Below are positions 63,262 to 64,000 of a stretch of 64,000 nucleotides of DNA, piece after piece; position 1 is the first letter of the stretch; each line of letters starts with the position of its first letter. Location of the stretch: the NCBI RefSeq assembly GCF_009796285.1, contig NZ_CP047020.1, forward strand, positions 1,178,001 through 1,242,000. The letters are read 5' to 3'. This DNA is from Streptomyces broussonetiae. GTDB lineage: Bacteria > Actinomycetota > Actinomycetes > Streptomycetales > Streptomycetaceae. Below the pieces are notes generated by a model. That model searched no databases. It was not told the DNA's origin and saw nothing but the letters and a program-made list of their open reading frames with translations. The translations under genes were made by a program, and so were the position numbers.

Positions 63262-64000
63262 TCAGCCCCTGACCGTCTCCCGGTAGCGGCGCGGTCCGAC
63301 GCCGACGGCGCGTTTGAACGCGTTGCTGAAGGCGCTCTCGGAGCCGTACCCGACCGAGCGGGCCAGCGCCGCCACCGGGACGGAGTCCTGCCTGAGGGCA
63401 CGGGCGGCCAGGCTCATGCGCCAGTTCTGCAGATAGGTCAGCGGAGGCACACCCGCGACCTCGCGGAAGCGGACGGCGAAGGTGGTCCGGGACATCGCGG
63501 CGGCCGCGGCCAGCTCCGCGAGCTGCCAGGGGTGGGCCGGGTCGGCGTGCATCAGGCGCAGGGCCGGAGCCAGCCGTTCGTCGGCGAGAGCCCGCAGCCA
63601 GCCGGGCGGCAGCCCCTCGGCGTCACTGAGACAGGACCGCAGCACGTGGAGGAACATCAGCTGGGCCAGGTGGTCCGAGGAGAAGGCGGAACCGGCCCGG
63701 CCCGCCGCCATCTCCGCCATGAGCTGCCGGGTGAGCCAGCGCAGCACCGGCGCCTCGGCCGCGGTGGCGCGCACACGGATCAGCTCGGGCAGGGCCCGGC
63801 GCAGCAGATCGCCGCCGTCCCGGCTGAGGTCGATGTGCCCGGAGACGCACACCACCTCCTCTCCGTCGCCGACCTCTCCCATGCGCGTGTGGGGATCGAC
63901 GGCGACCCGCTCCGGTTCGGCCGGCTCCAGTCCGGGCTCGCTGCACAGCACGTACGACCGCCGCCCGTCGGAGACGACGACGTCGCCCTCGGACAGGGCG
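63262..64000 (-). CDS. AraC-family regulator with cupin domain, 5' end outside the window
   Basis: The minus-strand frame is open to the window edge, so the N-terminus is missing. At least 245 residues are visible. The upstream part (ending VCVSGHIDLSRDGGDLL) fits a cupin_6-type ligand domain; the C-terminal part holds the AraC double helix-turn-helix (LAELAAAAAMSRTTFAVRFREVAGVPP, then VAALARSVGYGSESAFSNAFKRAVGVGPRRYR). Such regulators commonly control redox or detoxification genes. Target unknown. Confidence 0.88.
   Translation of the reverse strand, partial: ALSEGDVVVSDGRRSYVLCSEPGLEPAEPERVAVDPHTRMGEVGDGEEVVCVSGHIDLSRDGGDLLRRALPELIRVRATAAEAPVLRWLTRQLMAEMAAGRAGSAFSSDHLAQLMFLHVLRSCLSDAEGLPPGWLRALADERLAPALRLMHADPAHPWQLAELAAAAAMSRTTFAVRFREVAGVPPLTYLQNWRMSLAARALRQDSVPVAALARSVGYGSESAFSNAFKRAVGVGPRRYRETVRG

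Overview
The window is typical high-GC Streptomyces chromosome. It has dense genes with G/C-rich third positions, many GTG and some TTG starts, a WhiB-family regulator, a melC tyrosinase operon, a streptophobe membrane protein, and a family 2B encapsulin with a 2-methyl-GPP terpene cluster. I see no rRNA, tRNA, CRISPR array, insertion sequence or prophage. About 57 protein genes can be supported. The last one (AraC family) runs off the right edge, and the first bases may be the tail of an upstream gene.

Layout. 0.2-8.3 kb: type II NADH dehydrogenase, FUSC membrane protein, a probable small RNA with its own promoter and terminator, a stand-alone cNMP-binding protein, an MFS exporter, a divergent LysE/LysR pair around an operator, and a WhiB protein. 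8.4-13.3 kb (minus strand): M1 aminopeptidase, L,D-transpeptidase lipoprotein, OmpR-type regulator and histidine kinase, with a 21-bp-spaced direct repeat ahead of the transpeptidase. 13.5-19.1 kb: DUF488, KstD-like flavoprotein and its TetR neighbour with a tandem palindromic operator, AlkB-like dioxygenase, metallo-beta-lactamase-fold protein, DUF4032 protein. 19.1-23.8 kb: universal stress protein, then an overlapping operon of response regulator-thioredoxin-reductase fusion, cNMP-sensing kinase and UBP zinc finger protein. 23.8-30.7 kb: secreted or envelope proteins (GDSL hydrolase, M4 protease, serine hydrolase), a TerD-CAP-CAP fusion and AIM24.

30.8-43.2 kb: a TPR protein coupled to a polyprenyl diphosphate synthase under a 32-bp palindrome, a PLP dehydratase, a pseudokinase with a membrane anchor, an uncharacterised HTH-like protein, an aldo/keto reductase, a cholesterol-oxidase-like protein apparently missing most of its FAD domain, a TetR/MFS pair with clustered operators, and a lipase. 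43.4-54.4 kb: flavin monooxygenase, melanin operon, RNase HI, VOC proteins, the encapsulin/terpene cyclase/GPP methyltransferase cluster, a phosphotransferase-like protein and an epoxide hydrolase. 54.4-64 kb: ClgR-like regulator with an Ala-Ala C-terminus, anti-sigma-type ATPase, DUF6777 protein, streptophobe, then a FHA-FHA-ABC transporter / SH3-like / Ser-Thr kinase set reminiscent of mycobacterial Rv1747-PknF, and the AraC regulator.

The parts that look most worth following are the flavin-fused two-component operon at 20.2-23.8 kb, whose reductase half lacks the CxxC pair, the C-rich small RNA at 4.1 kb, the palindrome-controlled TPR/prenyl synthase pair, and the putatively deleted oxidase.
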